Shown here one piece after another: positions 54,602-63,258 of a DNA stretch of 64,000 bases. A program made the translations under genes and the position numbers. The first letter of the stretch is position 1. The number at the start of each line of letters is the position of its first letter. The stretch comes from Oceanitalea stevensii (GTDB lineage: Bacteria; Actinomycetota; Actinomycetes; Actinomycetales; Actinomycetaceae). The notes below the pieces were generated by a model. The model made no database searches and was not told the origin of the DNA. It saw nothing but the letters and a program-made list of their open reading frames with translations. The stretch lies in the NCBI RefSeq assembly GCF_014837105.1, contig NZ_JACSPO010000001.1, positions 749,662 through 813,661 of the forward strand. The letters are read 5' to 3'.

Positions 54602-56578
54602 TCAGTCGTTGCCCATCCCGGGTGTGGTCTTCTGCACGGTGAGCAGGAACGCGGCGTTCGAGCTCGTCTCGCGCATCTTGCCGAGGAGCAGCTCCACGGC
54701 CTGCTGCTGGTCCAGGCCGCTCATGACGCGGCGCAGCTTCCACACGATCCGCAGCTCCTCGGGCGACAGGAGCAGCTCCTCGCGGCGCGTGCCGGACGCG
54801 TTGACGTCCACCGCCGGGAAGATGCGCTTGTCGGCCAGGGACCGCGACAGGCGCAGCTCCATGTTCCCGGTGCCCTTGAACTCCTCGAAGATCACCTCGT
54901 CCATCTTCGAGCCGGTCTCCACGAGCGCGGAGGCGACGATGGTGAGCGAGCCGCCGTTCTCGATGTTGCGGGCCGCGCCGAAGAAGCGCTTGGGCGGGTA
55001 GAGCGCCGAGGCGTCCACACCACCGGAGAGGATCCGGCCCGAGGCGGGCGCGGCGAGGTTGTAGGCGCGCGACAGCCGGGTGATCGAGTCGAGGAGCACG
55101 ACGACGTCCTGGCCCAGCTCGACGAGCCGCTTGGCGCGCTCGATGGCGAGCTCGGCGACGATCGTGTGGTCCGTGGCGGGGCGGTCGAAGGTCGAGGCGA
55201 TGACCTCACCCTTGACCGTGCGCTGCATGTCGGTGACCTCTTCGGGCCGCTCGTCGACGAGCACGACCATGAGGTGGACCTCGGGGTTGTTCGTCGTGAT
55301 CGCGTTCGCCATCTGCTGCATGACGATCGTCTTGCCGGCCTTGGGCGGGGCGACGATGAGGCCGCGCTGGCCCTTGCCGATCGGGGCGACGAGGTCGACG
55401 ATCCGGCCGGTCATCGCGGTGGAGACGGTCTCCAGGCGCAGCGGTTCCTCGGGGTACAGCGGCGTGAGCTTGGCGAACTCCGGACGCTGCCGCGCACGGT
55501 CGGCCGGGGTGCCGTTGACCGAGTCCAGGCGCACGAGCGCGTTGAACTTCTGGCGCTGCTGCTCGTCCTGCGGCTGGCGGACGGCGCCGGTGACGGCGTC
55601 GCCACGGCGCAGGCCGTACTTCTTCACCTGGTTGAGCGAGACGTAGACGTCGTTCGGCCCGGGCAGGTAGCCGCTCGTGCGGACGAAGGCGTAGTTGTCG
55701 AGGATGTCGAGGATGCCCGCCACGGGGAGCAGGACGTCGTCCTCGGTGACCTCGAGCTCGTCGAAGCCCGGCAGGTCGCTCGCGCCCGGCCGGCGCTTGC
55801 GGTTGCGGTCGCGGTTGCGACGGCGGTTGCGACCGGTGCGGTCGGTCTCCGGCTCGACGGCGCGGCGCTGGTCGGCGCGGCGCGCGTCCTCCCGGCGCTC
55901 GTCGACCTCGTCGCGCGGCGCGGGGAGCTCGATCGCCTCGAGGGCCTTGACGGCGCGCTCACGGTCGACCGGCTCACGCTGCTGGCGCGCCGCGGGCTGC
56001 TCCTGCTGCTCCGCCTGCGCACGCTCGCGCCGCTCGGCCTGCGCACGCTCACGCTGCTCCGTCTGGGCACGCTCACGCTGCTCGGCCTGCGGGCGGTCAC
56101 GCGGCTCGGACTGCGCGCGCTCACGCTGCTCCGTGTCGCGCTGCTCGGCCTGCGCACGCTCGCGGCGGGGCGGGCGCTGCCGCTCACCGTTGGTCTCCGC
56201 GGCCTCGGCCACGGGGAGCGCGGTCTGCTCGGCGGTGTCGCCGCCCGCGCGGGGCTGGCCCGCCTCGGCGGAGACACGGCGGCTGCGCCCGCGACGCGGC
56301 GCGGCGGCGGGTGCATCGGTGGGCGCGTCGGTGGAGGTGGCTGCGGGGGACTCGGCGGCGGGTGCCGCGGAGGGGGCCGGGGCGGCGGACGCGCCGGCGC
56401 CGGCGCCGCGCGAGCTCCCGCGGGCCTCGCGGATGGCGGCGACGAGGTCGCTCTTGCGCATCCGGGTGGTGCCCTTGAGCCCCATGCCGGCGGCGAGCGA
56501 CTGCAGCTCCGCCAGCTTCATGGTGCTCAGCGAGCCACCGCCGGCGGTGGCCGTGGTGGCGTCAAGCTGTTCTGTCAC
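54602..56578 (-). CDS. rho: Transcription termination factor Rho
   Basis: A 658-residue RNA-dependent ATPase hexamer that ends transcription. The N-terminal Rho_N helix-turn (MKLAELQSLAAGMGLKGTTR, about 20-39) is followed by a large actinobacterial insert (about 65-265) rich in Ala/Pro, then in repeated RERAQAEQ-like segments (about 140-210) and Arg-rich KRR sequences. The RNA-binding domain and the motor follow: P-loop GLIVAPPKAGKTIVMQQMAN (about 395-414), VLVDERPEEVTDM (about 429-441) and YPPKRFFGAARN (about 527-538). GTG 56578 has an AAGGA site; an upstream frame extension was rejected. Confidence 0.96.
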   Translation of the reverse strand: MTEQLDATTATAGGGSLSTMKLAELQSLAAGMGLKGTTRMRKSDLVAAIREARGSSRGAGAGASAAPAPSAAPAAESPAATSTDAPTDAPAAAPRRGRSRRVSAEAGQPRAGGDTAEQTALPVAEAAETNGERQRPPRRERAQAEQRDTEQRERAQSEPRDRPQAEQRERAQTEQRERAQAERRERAQAEQQEQPAARQQREPVDRERAVKALEAIELPAPRDEVDERREDARRADQRRAVEPETDRTGRNRRRNRDRNRKRRPGASDLPGFDELEVTEDDVLLPVAGILDILDNYAFVRTSGYLPGPNDVYVSLNQVKKYGLRRGDAVTGAVRQPQDEQQRQKFNALVRLDSVNGTPADRARQRPEFAKLTPLYPEEPLRLETVSTAMTGRIVDLVAPIGKGQRGLIVAPPKAGKTIVMQQMANAITTNNPEVHLMVVLVDERPEEVTDMQRTVKGEVIASTFDRPATDHTIVAELAIERAKRLVELGQDVVVLLDSITRLSRAYNLAAPASGRILSGGVDASALYPPKRFFGAARNIENGGSLTIVASALVETGSKMDEVIFEEFKGTGNMELRLSRSLADKRIFPAVDVNASGTRREELLLSPEELRIVWKLRRVMSGLDQQQAVELLLGKMRETSSNAAFLLTVQKTTPGMGND

Positions 56579-56899
56579 GAGGTTCCTTCCCTCGGAATTG
56601 GCCCCATGACCTGAGGCCGGGTGAGCCCGGACGACGTCCGGGGTGATCACTCCGCACGACCATGACCGCAGACAGCGGCAGGAGATCGGGGGGAGGGTGC
56701 CGCGGCCCTGGGGCTGGACACCCACGTGGGATCACAGCCCGACGGCGCCGAGGCGCGGCCAGTGTAGCAGCCGGGCCTCAGGAGCCGCGGGGACGGCCCG
56801 GCGCCCGGGGCCGGGGAGTTGTGCCCATTGCCCCGCTCGCACGCCACCGGCGATCATTCAGGCGACACGTCGTGGGAACCGGACCGGAGGGGGCAGCCA
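56579..56899. other. 321-nt gap between rho and the + strand operon; rho leader
   Basis: No gene seen. On the minus strand TACACT (56761-56766) is a likely -10 box, giving rho a leader of about 175 nt, long enough for autoregulation, which is known for rho in other bacteria. The + side ends with GGAGGGGG (56886-56893) as the ribosome site for the next gene. No -10 box for the + operon stands out. Confidence 0.5.
56761..56766 (-). promoter_or_regulatory. Probable -10 box (TACACT) of rho
   Basis: TACACT on the minus strand, about 185 nt before the rho start. It is a good TAnnnT match, but no -35 box is clear. Confidence 0.45.
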
Positions 56900-57169
56900 G
56901 TGGAGGTCGACGCCGAGGAGGTCAACCGGATCGTCGCGGCCCTGAGGGGCGTGACGCTGGCACCCCGTGCCGGGGCGGTCACCGACGCCGCCGTCGCGGG
57001 GCAGGAGCTCTCGGCGGCGCTCACGACGACGGAGGCGACCTGGGCCGCCGAGCTCGCCACGCAGGACGCCGCGCTCGCTGCGCTGGCCGACTTCCTCGTC
57101 AGCGCGCTGGAGACCTTCACCGCCGTCGACGAGTCCCTCGCCACCGCCGCGGCCGGGGAGGGCTCGTGA
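56900..57169 (+). CDS. Small helical protein, possible type VII secretion helper/substrate (first gene of accessory operon)
   Basis: An 89-residue acidic, alanine-rich, almost wholly helical protein without signal peptide. It begins VEVDAEEVNRIVAALRGVTL and ends with a helix containing F73-T-A-V-D77, which fits a loose [YF]xxxD/E type VII export signal. Its length and helix-turn-helix look fit the EspC / WXG100-like groups, but there is no WxG motif; W48 is followed by AA. The GTG at 56900 has GGAGGGGG 7 nt upstream. It overlaps the next gene by 4 nt (GTGA). No family was recognised, so the T7SS link is inference. Confidence 0.7.
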   Translation: MEVDAEEVNRIVAALRGVTLAPRAGAVTDAAVAGQELSAALTTTEATWAAELATQDAALAALADFLVSALETFTAVDESLATAAAGEGS

Positions 57170-57474
57170 CGGGGGCGCGCGAGGCGGTCGAGCTCGCCCG
57201 CCGGCTCAACGCCGCAGCAGTCGCACCCGGCGCCACCAGACAGGTCGCCGCCGTCGTGCGCACCGCCGGGGCCGAGTCGGTGCTGCGCCTGGGCGACGAG
57301 ATGCTCACCCGTCCCGACGGGTCCCGGCTGCTCGCCGCGGGCATCCGCGCGCGCCTCGCCGCCGGTGACGACGACGCCGGGGTCCGCGCGTGGCTGCGCG
57401 CCGTCGCCGACGCCCAGGAGGTCGTCGGCACGGCCTCCGTCCCGGTGACCGACGCGGCGGAGGGCACGCGATGA
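57166..57474 (+). CDS. Small hypothetical protein (second gene of accessory operon)
   Basis: A 102-residue soluble protein of unrecognised family, with no signal peptide or membrane helix. It is rich in Ala, Arg and Val, with predicted helices at about 3-18, 25-40 and 55-90; the middle contains RLGDEMLTRPDGSRLLAAGI. It could be a chaperone or a second secreted helper for the larger downstream protein. It is coupled on both sides: GTGA with the 89-residue gene and ATGA with the 574-residue gene, so all are made together. Confidence 0.7.
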   Translation: MTGAREAVELARRLNAAAVAPGATRQVAAVVRTAGAESVLRLGDEMLTRPDGSRLLAAGIRARLAAGDDDAGVRAWLRAVADAQEVVGTASVPVTDAAEGTR

Positions 57475-59195
57475 CCGTCGCCGAGCTCCTCGAGGGCCTC
57501 GACGACGCCGACGCCGCCCGCGGCGACGCGCTCGACGCCCTCCAGGTCGATGCCGGGACGCTGATCGACACCCTCGACCACGCCGTCGGGCTCGCGCAGA
57601 CGGCTGCCGCGCGCGGCTGCGCTGCCGTGTCCACCACGCTCGACGCCGACCCCGGTGCGCTGCGCGACGTCGTCGCCGGCTTCCGCTCCGACGCGGCCAG
57701 GTGCGCGTCCGCCGCGGACTCCGTGTCCGCCGTCTCCTCGGTCGCGCTGCCCGCCGGACTCGTCGGCGCCACCGGCACGGCCGTGGGCGAGACGATCGCC
57801 GCGACGCTCACCAGCCTGCGCCAGGAGGCGGAGGGCCAGGAGCTCGTCGCCCAGCACCTGTCCACCTACGCGGACGCCCTCGACGAGCTCACCCAGGCCC
57901 AGACCGCCGCGCAGGGCCGGGCCGAGGGCGGCCGGTCGACACTCGCCGGCATCCACGTGCCCGACTTCGGCGCCGTGCACGGCATCTTCGGCTGGGACTC
58001 CCCCTTCCACGACGACTTCGACACGGCGCGGGAGATCGCCCGCTCGGCGCTGGACGCACTGCGCGAGGTCTCCTCGGCCGTCTCCGACTACCGCACCGCC
58101 CTCGTCGCCCTCCAGGACATGGTGGGGCCGACGGAGGTGGGGCTCGGCGACGCGAACGGTTACGCCCGCGTGGGCGGGGTCATCGCCGGCGGCGCCCCGC
58201 TGCCCGCGGGCTTCACCCCGCTCGACCTCATGACCTCCCACTACAGCTCCAGCCCGGACCAGCCGGACGCCTCGATCCTCTCCGACGCCGAGTGGGCCCA
58301 CTTCACCGAGCGGTGGAACTCCCTGACGGACAAGGAGCGCGAGGAGCTGCTCGCGGCGATGTCGGGCACCGCGGACGGCCGCGTCCCCGCCCTCGTCATG
58401 TCCGCGCTCGCCACCGGCGCGCCGCTGGCCGCCGTGCTCGCGCTGGCGAGCCGCCTCAAGGCGCTGGCCGCCACCCCGGAGGGCCGGGAGGTCATCTCCG
58501 AGGTCGCCGGCCTCGACCTCGCCGACGCCGCGGGTGCCGCGGAGCCGGGTGTCCCCGGCAGCCACAACGTCCTCGACGTCGGCGGGGAGGAGTACGACCA
58601 GGAGGGCCCCACCTGCGCGTCGACCGACCTGCTCCTCCTCGCCAGCCAGACCGACCCCTTCCTCGCTCTCGTCATCGCGACCGGTGAACCTGTCGACGGG
58701 TACTGGCCCGAGGTGCTCGAGAACGTCGAGCCCGCGGACCTCCAGGGCCTGACCCCGGCGGAGCGGTTCCGGCTGCTCCAGGTCGAGGCCCGCAACTACA
58801 TCAACCAGGACTTCCCGGACAGCCAGTGGAGCCTGGGCGACGACCCCCGGGACGAGCCCGGCAGCATGCGCTCGGGGACGGAGACCGTCACGGGCACCAC
58901 GCGGACCGACCCCGGCCCGGAGTCGATGGCCGACATGACGCGCACCGTGGACGCCGGGCAGCCGGTCGCCATCTCCGTCACCGTCGGAGACCGCAGCGAC
59001 CCGGACGGCGGCGGCGGTCACCAGCTCCTCGTCGTCGGGCACGAGAACGGCAGCTACCAGGTCTACGAGCCGAACACCGGGGTGTGGACCGTGAGCGCCG
59101 CGGACATGGAGGCCGGCGTGCTGCCGCCCGAGGTCGTCGAGAGCATCTTCGGCACCGACCGCTTCTTCGTCCACGAGGGGTACTACCTGCCGTGA
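57471..59195 (+). CDS. Effector-like protein with helical N-terminus and C-terminal papain/C39-like domain
   Basis: A 574-residue protein with no signal peptide. Residues 1-230 are long amphipathic helices, resembling the N-terminal domain of LXG- or WXG-type exported toxins. Residues about 365-574 look like a papain-fold hydrolase of the C39_2 type: C382 in GPTCAST, H517 in GGHQLLVVGH, and N535 in YEPNTG, where the family has Asp. The Cys-His-Asn order is that of clan CA. Possible activities are peptidase, deamidase or transglutaminase-like. It is coupled to its neighbours by 4-nt overlaps on both sides, including the lipoprotein downstream. This resembles polymorphic toxins, but no T7SS machinery is in the window. 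The triad assignment is from motif spacing alone. Confidence 0.75.
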   Translation: MTVAELLEGLDDADAARGDALDALQVDAGTLIDTLDHAVGLAQTAAARGCAAVSTTLDADPGALRDVVAGFRSDAARCASAADSVSAVSSVALPAGLVGATGTAVGETIAATLTSLRQEAEGQELVAQHLSTYADALDELTQAQTAAQGRAEGGRSTLAGIHVPDFGAVHGIFGWDSPFHDDFDTAREIARSALDALREVSSAVSDYRTALVALQDMVGPTEVGLGDANGYARVGGVIAGGAPLPAGFTPLDLMTSHYSSSPDQPDASILSDAEWAHFTERWNSLTDKEREELLAAMSGTADGRVPALVMSALATGAPLAAVLALASRLKALAATPEGREVISEVAGLDLADAAGAAEPGVPGSHNVLDVGGEEYDQEGPTCASTDLLLLASQTDPFLALVIATGEPVDGYWPEVLENVEPADLQGLTPAERFRLLQVEARNYINQDFPDSQWSLGDDPRDEPGSMRSGTETVTGTTRTDPGPESMADMTRTVDAGQPVAISVTVGDRSDPDGGGGHQLLVVGHENGSYQVYEPNTGVWTVSAADMEAGVLPPEVVESIFGTDRFFVHEGYYLP

Positions 59196-59791
59196 GCGCC
59201 GTCCGCCGCGCCTCCGTGGTCCTCCTCCTCGCCGTGCTCGTCGGTGGCTGCGACAGCGCGCCGTCCCCCACCCCCTCCCCGTCCACGTCCCCGGCGGCGG
59301 CGGACGTAGACGCCGCCCGCCTCGCCGCCGTCGAGGCGGCCGTGCCCGTGGACGGGCTCGAGGTCCGCGAGGGCGGCGAGCGGTCCTGCGCGCCGGACGC
59401 GCAGTGCCTGCCCGGGACGGTCCGCACGACGCTCCACGGCAGCGAGGAGCTGCCCGAGCGCAGCTGGGAGGCGACCGCGGGCTGGCTGCGGGAGGCCGTC
59501 GAGCCGTGGGCGGCCGACGGCTGGCAGATCGTGTACTCGGTCTGCGCGCCCACCCGCGCGGGCACGGCGCTGGTCAGGGAGCTCGACGCCGACGGCGGCC
59601 CCTTCGTCGCGCTCGCCCGGCTCGACACCCGCGACGGCGCGCGGACCGTGGAGGTGACGGTGCCGCTCGCCGAGGAGAGCGCCGACCCGTGGGGGACCAC
59701 GCGCACGATGCTGCCCGACGCCGCGTGCTGGCACGGTGCGGCCCCGGACGACCTCGTCGAGCAGTCGACCCCGCCGCGCACGAGCCCCTGA
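59192..59791 (+). CDS. Predicted lipoprotein, last gene of the accessory operon
   Basis: A 199-residue lipoprotein with lipobox VGGC (Cys20), followed by a Pro/Ser/Thr-rich spacer to about 40. The exported domain has four further cysteines (in SCAPDAQC, SVCAPT and AACWHG), which could form two disulfides. No family recognised. The GTG overlaps the 574-residue gene's stop by 4 nt. Its position directly after an effector-like gene suggests an immunity or docking role on the outer face of the membrane, an inference from order only. It ends 18 nt before the convergent thrB stop. Confidence 0.75.
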   Translation: MSAVRRASVVLLLAVLVGGCDSAPSPTPSPSTSPAAADVDAARLAAVEAAVPVDGLEVREGGERSCAPDAQCLPGTVRTTLHGSEELPERSWEATAGWLREAVEPWAADGWQIVYSVCAPTRAGTALVRELDADGGPFVALARLDTRDGARTVEVTVPLAEESADPWGTTRTMLPDAACWHGAAPDDLVEQSTPPRTSP

Positions 59792-59809
59792 GCCGGGCGG
59801 CGCGCCGGG

Positions 59810-60712
59810 TCAGGCGGTGACGAGCCGGGCGCCGCGCGTGACGGCGGGGGTGAGGACCCGCCAGCCGTGCCGGGTGAAGGCCGCGACGTGGGCGTCGTCG
59901 GCGCGGGTGAGCGTGAGGACGCTGGGCCCGGCCCCGGACACCACCGCGGGCAGCCCGAGCTCGCGCAGCGTGTCGATGACGCGCAGCGACTCCTCCATGA
60001 CGACGGCGCGCTGACGCTGGTGGAGGCGGTCCTCGGTGGCGGGCAGGAGGAGGTCGGGACGCTCGGAGAGCGCGAGGACGAGCAGCGCGGCGCGCCCGGC
60101 GTTGAAGGCGCCGTCCTCGTGGGGCACCTGCCGCGGCAGCACCGAGCGGGCGGTGCCGGTGAGCAGCTCCCCCGGCGGGACGAGGACGGTGGGGCGCACG
60201 TGCTCCCCCACCCGCAGGCGGGCGGCGCGCGGGCGACCGTCCTGCGACCACGCGACGGTGGCGCCGCCGAGGATCGCGGGCGCCGCGTTGTCCGGGTGGC
60301 CCTCGAACTCGGTGGCGAGCGCGAGGACCGTGTCGTCGTCGAGCGCCTCGGGCTCGGCGACGAGCCCGCGCGCGGCGACCAGCCCGCCGACGACCGCGGC
60401 GGCCGAGGAGCCCAGCCCGCGCCCGTGCGGGATGCGGTTGTGGCAGTGCAGCTCGAGGCCGGCCTGCGGGGCGCCGGCGTGGTCGAGCGCCGCGCGGATG
60501 GCGCGGACGACGAGGTGGTTCTCCCCCTCCGGCAGCGAGCCGGCGCCGCTGCCCGCGACGGTGACGTGGGTGAGACCGGTCGTCGCACGCACGGCGATGT
60601 CGTCGACGACGTCGATCGCCAGGCCCAGGGCGTCGAAGCCGGGTCCGAGGTTGGCGCTGGTGGCGGGGACCTGTACCCGCACCGTGTCGTGCGCGAGCCG
60701 GCCCATCGTCAC
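59810..60712 (-). CDS. thrB: Homoserine kinase
   Basis: A 300-residue GHMP kinase that phosphorylates homoserine in threonine synthesis. The ATP loop is [16 protein letters not shown] (about 97-112); [20 protein letters not shown] (about 15-34) is the N-terminal motif and VSGAGPSVL near 261-269 the C-terminal one. The GTG at 60712 gives a 4-nt GTGA overlap with thrC; the ATG two codons downstream is an equal alternative. Confidence 0.96.
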   Translation of the reverse strand: MTMGRLAHDTVRVQVPATSANLGPGFDALGLAIDVVDDIAVRATTGLTHVTVAGSGAGSLPEGENHLVVRAIRAALDHAGAPQAGLELHCHNRIPHGRGLGSSAAAVVGGLVAARGLVAEPEALDDDTVLALATEFEGHPDNAAPAILGGATVAWSQDGRPRAARLRVGEHVRPTVLVPPGELLTGTARSVLPRQVPHEDGAFNAGRAALLVLALSERPDLLLPATEDRLHQRQRAVVMEESLRVIDTLRELGLPAVVSGAGPSVLTLTRADDAHVAAFTRHGWRVLTPAVTRGARLVTA

Positions 60713-61785
60713 GCGAGCCCGAGCGCTGCCGCGGTGGCGGCGGCCTGCGGCGCGACGACCTCGGGGTCGATGTCGGCGTTGCCGAGGGCGGTGGCGGTGT
60801 CCTTGAGACCGTTGCCGGTCACCGTGCACACGATGGTGGCGCCGGCCGGGACGAGGCCCCGCTCGGCGGCCTGGAGCAGGCCGGCGACGCTCGCCGCGGA
60901 CGCCGGCTCGACGAAGACGCCGACCTCGCGGGCGAGGAGCGCCTGCGCGTCGAGGATCTGGGCGTCGCTCACGGCGTCGATCCAGCCGCCGGACTCGTCG
61001 CGGGCGGCCTCCGCCAGCGTCCAGGACGCCGGGTTGCCGATGCGGATCGCCGTCGCGACGGTCTCCGGGTGCTCCACGGGCGCGCCCTTGACGAACGGCG
61101 CGGCGCCCTCGGCCTGGACGCCCCACATCTGCGGGGTGCGGGTGGCGCGCGCCGGCAGGCCGGGGGCGTCGGTCGCGTACTCGCGGTAGCCCATCCAGTA
61201 GGCGGAGATGTTGCCCGCGTTGCCGACGGGCAGGACGTGGATGTCGGGGGCGTCACCGAGGGCGTCGACGATCTCGAAGGCCGCCGTCTTCTGCCCCTGG
61301 AGGCGGAAGGGGTTGACGGAGTTGACGAGCGCGACCGGGTAGTCCTCGGCGAGGGAGCGGACGATGGTGAGGCAGTCGTCGAAGTTGCCGTCCACGGCCA
61401 CGAGCTCGGCGCCGTGGACGATCGCCTGCGCGAGCTTGCCGGCGGCGATCTTCCCGGCGGGCAGCACGACGGCGCAGCGCAGACCGGCGCGCACGGCGTA
61501 GGCGGCGGCGGAGGCGGAGGTGTTGCCGGTGGAGGCGCAGACGACCATCTCGGTGTCCGTCGCGGCCACCTTCGACATCGCCATCGTCATGCCGCGGTCC
61601 TTGAAGGAGCCGGTGGGGTTGGCGCCCTCGACCTTGACGTGGACCTGCGCCCCGACGCGCTCGCTGAGCACGGGCGCCGCGACGAGCGGCGTCCCGCCCT
61701 CGCCGAGGGTGACGACGGGGTCCCCCGGCTCGATCGGCAGCCGGTCGGCGTACTCGGTGATCACGCCTCGCCACTGGTGCGCCAT
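60709..61785 (-). CDS. thrC: Threonine synthase
   Basis: A 358-residue PLP enzyme that turns O-phosphohomoserine into threonine. The PLP lysine is K62 in [11 protein letters not shown]; the phosphate loop is in [15 protein letters not shown] (about 180-194). It is the shorter bacterial/actinobacterial form. The ATG at 61785 overlaps the hom stop by 1 nt (TGATG). Confidence 0.97.
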   Translation of the reverse strand: MAHQWRGVITEYADRLPIEPGDPVVTLGEGGTPLVAAPVLSERVGAQVHVKVEGANPTGSFKDRGMTMAMSKVAATDTEMVVCASTGNTSASAAAYAVRAGLRCAVVLPAGKIAAGKLAQAIVHGAELVAVDGNFDDCLTIVRSLAEDYPVALVNSVNPFRLQGQKTAAFEIVDALGDAPDIHVLPVGNAGNISAYWMGYREYATDAPGLPARATRTPQMWGVQAEGAAPFVKGAPVEHPETVATAIRIGNPASWTLAEAARDESGGWIDAVSDAQILDAQALLAREVGVFVEPASAASVAGLLQAAERGLVPAGATIVCTVTGNGLKDTATALGNADIDPEVVAPQAAATAAALGLA

Positions 61786-63086
61786 CAGACGTCCTCCACC
61801 CTGGTCACGGCCAGCACGCGCTTGACCGACGGAATACGGGCGACGGCGTCCGCCGTCGCTGCCAGCGCAGCCTCGCTGGCGCGGTGCGTGACGACGACGA
61901 GCACGGCGGCGCCGTCGGCGGCGTGCACCTGCTCCTGCGTCACGGTCATGATCGACAGGCCCTTCTCACCGAAGGTGCCGGCGATCTGGGCGAGCACGCC
62001 GGGCACGTCGGCGACCTCGAGACGCAGCTGGAACTGCGTCGTCACCTCCTCGCCGCCGAGCAGCGGGAGATCGGCGTAGCGGGACTCGGCCGGCCCGCGC
62101 CCGCCGGAGACGCGGTTGCGCCCGGCCGCGACGACGTCGCCGAGCACCGCGGACGCCGTCGGCGCCCCGCCGGCACCCTGCCCGTAGAACATGAGCCGGC
62201 CGGCGGCCTCGGTGTCGACGACGACGGCGTTGTAGGCGCCGTGGACCGCGGCCAGCGGGTGCTCGAGCGGCAGCAGCGCGGGGTGGACCCGCACCGAGAT
62301 GCCCTCCCCGGCCGCGGTGGTGCGCCGCTCGGCGACGGCGAGCAGCTTGATGACGTGGTGCCCGCGGGTCGCGGCCTCGACGTCGGCGGCCGTGACGTAG
62401 CGGATCCCCTCGACGGGGACGTCGTCGATGCTCACCCGGGTGTGGAAGGCGAGGGAGGCGAGGATGGCGATCTTCGCGGCGGCGTCGTGGCCGTCGATGT
62501 CCGCCGTCGGGTCGGCCTCCGCGTAGCCCAGGGCCTGCGCGTCGGCGAGCGCCTCGCCGAAGCCGACGCCGCGGGAGGTCATCTCGTCGAGGATGAAGTT
62601 CGTCGTGCCGTTGACGATGCCGACGACGCGGCGCACGTGGTCCCCGGCGAAGGACTCGCGCACCCCGCGCACGACGGGGACGGCGCCGGCGACGGCGGCC
62701 TCGAAGTAGAGGTCGACCCCGCGCTCCTCGGCGGCCTCGTAGAGCTCGGGGCCGTGGGCGGCGAGCAGGGCCTTGTTCGCGGTGACGACTCCCGCGCCGG
62801 CCTCGATCGCCTCGAGGACGAGGCTGCGGGCCGGCTCGATGCCGCCCATGAGCTCGACGACGAGGTCCGCGCCGCGGACGAGGCCGGACGCGTCGGTGGT
62901 GAGCAGCCGGGTGTCGACGACGTCGGCACGGGGAACGGTGGTGTCCCGGACGGCGATGCCCACGACCTCGAGCCGGGCCCCGGTCCGCGCGGTGAGGTCG
63001 TCGGCCTGCTCGGTCAGCAGCCGCACCACCTCGGTCCCGACGGTCCCGCACCCGAGCACGGCGACGCGTAGCGCCCGCTCACTCAT
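61785..63086 (-). CDS. hom: Homoserine dehydrogenase
   Basis: A 433-residue NAD(P)H-dependent enzyme making homoserine from aspartate semialdehyde. The N-terminal Rossmann motif is [12 protein letters not shown] (9-20). The catalytic region has [21 protein letters not shown]-type sequence near 165-185 (the family signature with Lys/Asp). A C-terminal ACT domain (about 350-433) is the threonine feedback site. ATG 63086 has GAGGAG 7 nt upstream. First gene of the hom-thrC-thrB operon. Confidence 0.97.
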   Translation of the reverse strand: MSERALRVAVLGCGTVGTEVVRLLTEQADDLTARTGARLEVVGIAVRDTTVPRADVVDTRLLTTDASGLVRGADLVVELMGGIEPARSLVLEAIEAGAGVVTANKALLAAHGPELYEAAEERGVDLYFEAAVAGAVPVVRGVRESFAGDHVRRVVGIVNGTTNFILDEMTSRGVGFGEALADAQALGYAEADPTADIDGHDAAAKIAILASLAFHTRVSIDDVPVEGIRYVTAADVEAATRGHHVIKLLAVAERRTTAAGEGISVRVHPALLPLEHPLAAVHGAYNAVVVDTEAAGRLMFYGQGAGGAPTASAVLGDVVAAGRNRVSGGRGPAESRYADLPLLGGEEVTTQFQLRLEVADVPGVLAQIAGTFGEKGLSIMTVTQEQVHAADGAAVLVVVTHRASEAALAATADAVARIPSVKRVLAVTRVEDV

Positions 63087-63188
63087 CGACTACTCCTCTT
63101 CCTCGGTGCCGCGGTCAGGATACGGGCGACGCAGGGCCCGCCCGCCCACGCGTCCACGTGCTGTCGGCCCCCGCGCCACACCCCCGTC

Positions 63189-63230
63189 GCCGACAGCCGG
63201 ATTCCTCCGACGGAGCATCCGGCTGTCGGC
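63189..63230. repeat. 42-nt palindrome between hom and lysA
   Basis: GCCGACAGCCGGAT (63189-63202) pairs perfectly with ATCCGGCTGTCGGC (63217-63230); CTCCG/CGGAG (63205-63209/63211-63215) continues it. The 172-nt gap between lysA's stop and hom's start otherwise holds nothing. The arm CGACAGCCGGAT recurs at 25378-25389. It may terminate lysA. Confidence 0.8.
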
Positions 63231-63258
63231 GCACCACGGGGTGCGGCGGGGGGATGTG

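Noticed and set aside
56662-57165. Extended N-terminus for the second gene of the accessory operon
   Set aside because: The frame is open upstream but is an Arg/Gly-rich shadow of the first gene; GTG 57166 with a 4-nt overlap is the natural start.
59810-61126. Longer homoserine kinase with a 138-residue N-terminal extension
   Set aside because: The extra part is an out-of-frame shadow of thrC with no kinase similarity.
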